Assembly (NCBI GenBank): GCA_023511475.1
Contig: JAIMBM010000176.1
Span: 1 to 6,653 of the forward strand
DNA length: 6,653 nt
Reading direction: 5' to 3'
Origin: Anaerolineae bacterium
Lineage (GTDB): Bacteria > Chloroflexota > Anaerolineae > SpSt-313
Under the pieces are notes generated by a model. That model saw nothing but the letters and a program-made list of their open reading frames with translations, made no database searches and had not been told where the DNA came from. Below, piece after piece: positions 6,419 through 6,653 of the stretch (position 1 is the stretch's first letter; the number at the start of each line of letters is the position of its first letter). The position numbers and the translations under genes are program-made.

Positions 6419-6534
6419 GGCCCATCTATCCCTTCGGCCATCAGCCAGGCTCGAGTTTGGCGTCTTGCTCTGCACGGTGTTGGGCAAAGCTGCAAGCACC
6501 GCTCTGCTTACTGCGAAGACCCTCCACCCCCGTT
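6419..6534 (-). other. Upstream region of fdhF
   Basis: About 116 bases separate the fdhF start from the large hairpin. Scanning the minus strand, I find no convincing -35/-10 pair and no sigma-54 GG-N10-GC site of good quality. The gene may therefore be read from a promoter further right, beyond the artifact, or from a weak one that I cannot recognise. No gene is visible here. Confidence 0.4.
6429..6434 (-). promoter_or_regulatory. Ribosome-binding site deciding the fdhF start
   Basis: On the minus strand AAGGGA lies 10 nt before the ATG at 6418-6416. The alternative GTG at 6499 has no comparable purine-rich site at the right distance, and the extra 27 residues (LAALPNTVQSKTPNSS and onward) look nothing like the conserved fold. 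This favours the shorter 941-residue protein. Confidence 0.5.
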
Positions 6535-6580
6535 GCCCCCTCCTCCAAGTGGGCCTGCGGGCCCACTTGGAGGAGGGGGC
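6535..6580. terminator. 21-bp perfect hairpin upstream of fdhF (terminator-like)
   Basis: The arms 6535-6555 and 6560-6580 are perfectly complementary over 21 bp around a 4-nt loop. Read on the plus strand the loop is UGCG closed by C-G, which fits the very stable UNCG tetraloop class. Neither side has a T-run (GTTCTG follows on the plus strand, AACGGGGG on the minus strand), so intrinsic termination would be weak by the classical rule. On the minus strand it lies about 117 nt before fdhF, where it could end an upstream gene or act as a leader structure. It resembles the shared hairpin at 3520 in its long GC stem and tiny loop. Confidence 0.55.
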
Positions 6581-6596
6581 GTTCTGTAAGGGGTGT

Positions 6597-6653
6597 GGGG
6601 GGGGGGGGGGGGGGGGGGGGGCGCGGGCCCCCCCCCCCCCCCCCCCCCCCCCC
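6597..6653. other. Poly-G/poly-C contig-end artifact
   Basis: Twenty-five G (6597-6621), the short CGCGGG (6622-6627), then 26 C (6628-6653) run to the end of the window. A G-run followed at once by a C-run of almost equal length is what results when dark-cycle poly-G reads and their reverse complements are assembled together. It should be trimmed before any annotation or similarity search. The bases just before it (about 6581-6596) are also suspect. Confidence 0.9.

Noticed and set aside
6597..6653. G-quadruplex, telomere-like or palindromic chromosome-end structure
   Set aside because: The near-equal G and C homopolymers at the very end of the window are better explained by dark-cycle sequencing errors and assembly of reverse complements.
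1..6653. CRISPR array or other tandem-repeat system
   Set aside because: No regularly spaced direct repeats are visible. The only repeats are hairpin arms, the homopolymers and the protein-level Met/Pro periodicity.

Overview
The window is a GC-rich stretch (about two-thirds G+C by eye). It is dominated by two large convergent redox genes that end about 75 bp apart, with the 5' tip of a probable insertion sequence at the left edge and an obvious sequencing or assembly artifact at the right edge. High G+C, a consensus sigma-70-type promoter, a NuoG-like formate dehydrogenase with cysteine rather than selenocysteine, and a GlcD-GlcF-type fusion with a Met/Pro-rich tail fit a high-GC anaerobic or facultative bacterium. 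My best guess is a deep-branching Bacillota lineage (Symbiobacteria, Thermaerobacter or Limnochordia type). That guess rests on family recollection and is weak. The homopolymer end suggests a draft or metagenomic contig.

Layout, left to right. (i) 1-101, minus strand: the first 33 codons of a probable IS1182-type transposase, with a perfect AGGAGG ribosome-binding site. It reads out of the window, and the IS end is probably near 190-215. (ii) 102-451: noncoding, holding a perfect-consensus extended -10 promoter (TTGACA, 18 bp, TGC-TATAAT) and a leader hairpin. (iii) 452-3517, plus strand: a 1021-residue FAD plus Fe-S oxidoreductase. It joins an FAD-linked oxidase, two CxxCxxCxxxC clusters, two complete CCG (HdrB/GlcF-like) domains and an unusual methionine/proline-rich C-terminal tail. 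(iv) 3518-3592: intergenic, with an 18-bp terminator hairpin that can serve both genes. (v) 3593-6418, minus strand: a 941-residue molybdenum or tungsten formate dehydrogenase alpha subunit with a full NuoG-like N-terminal Fe-S relay. (vi) 6419-6596: the fdh upstream region, with a 21-bp perfect hairpin. (vii) 6597-6653: poly-G followed by poly-C, almost certainly not genomic.

Both genes encode flavin/Fe-S or Mo/Fe-S dehydrogenases that would feed electrons from small organic acids (a 2-hydroxyacid-like substrate and formate) into carriers. They are convergent and separately transcribed, so nothing in the sequence shows that they work together. No diaphorase, hydrogenase or membrane partner for the formate dehydrogenase, and no Etf or cytochrome partner for the oxidoreductase, lies in the window. 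The least explained element is the Met-rich tail of the oxidoreductase, combined with its lack of the canonical hydroxyacid-site motif. I see no CRISPR array, tRNA or rRNA.
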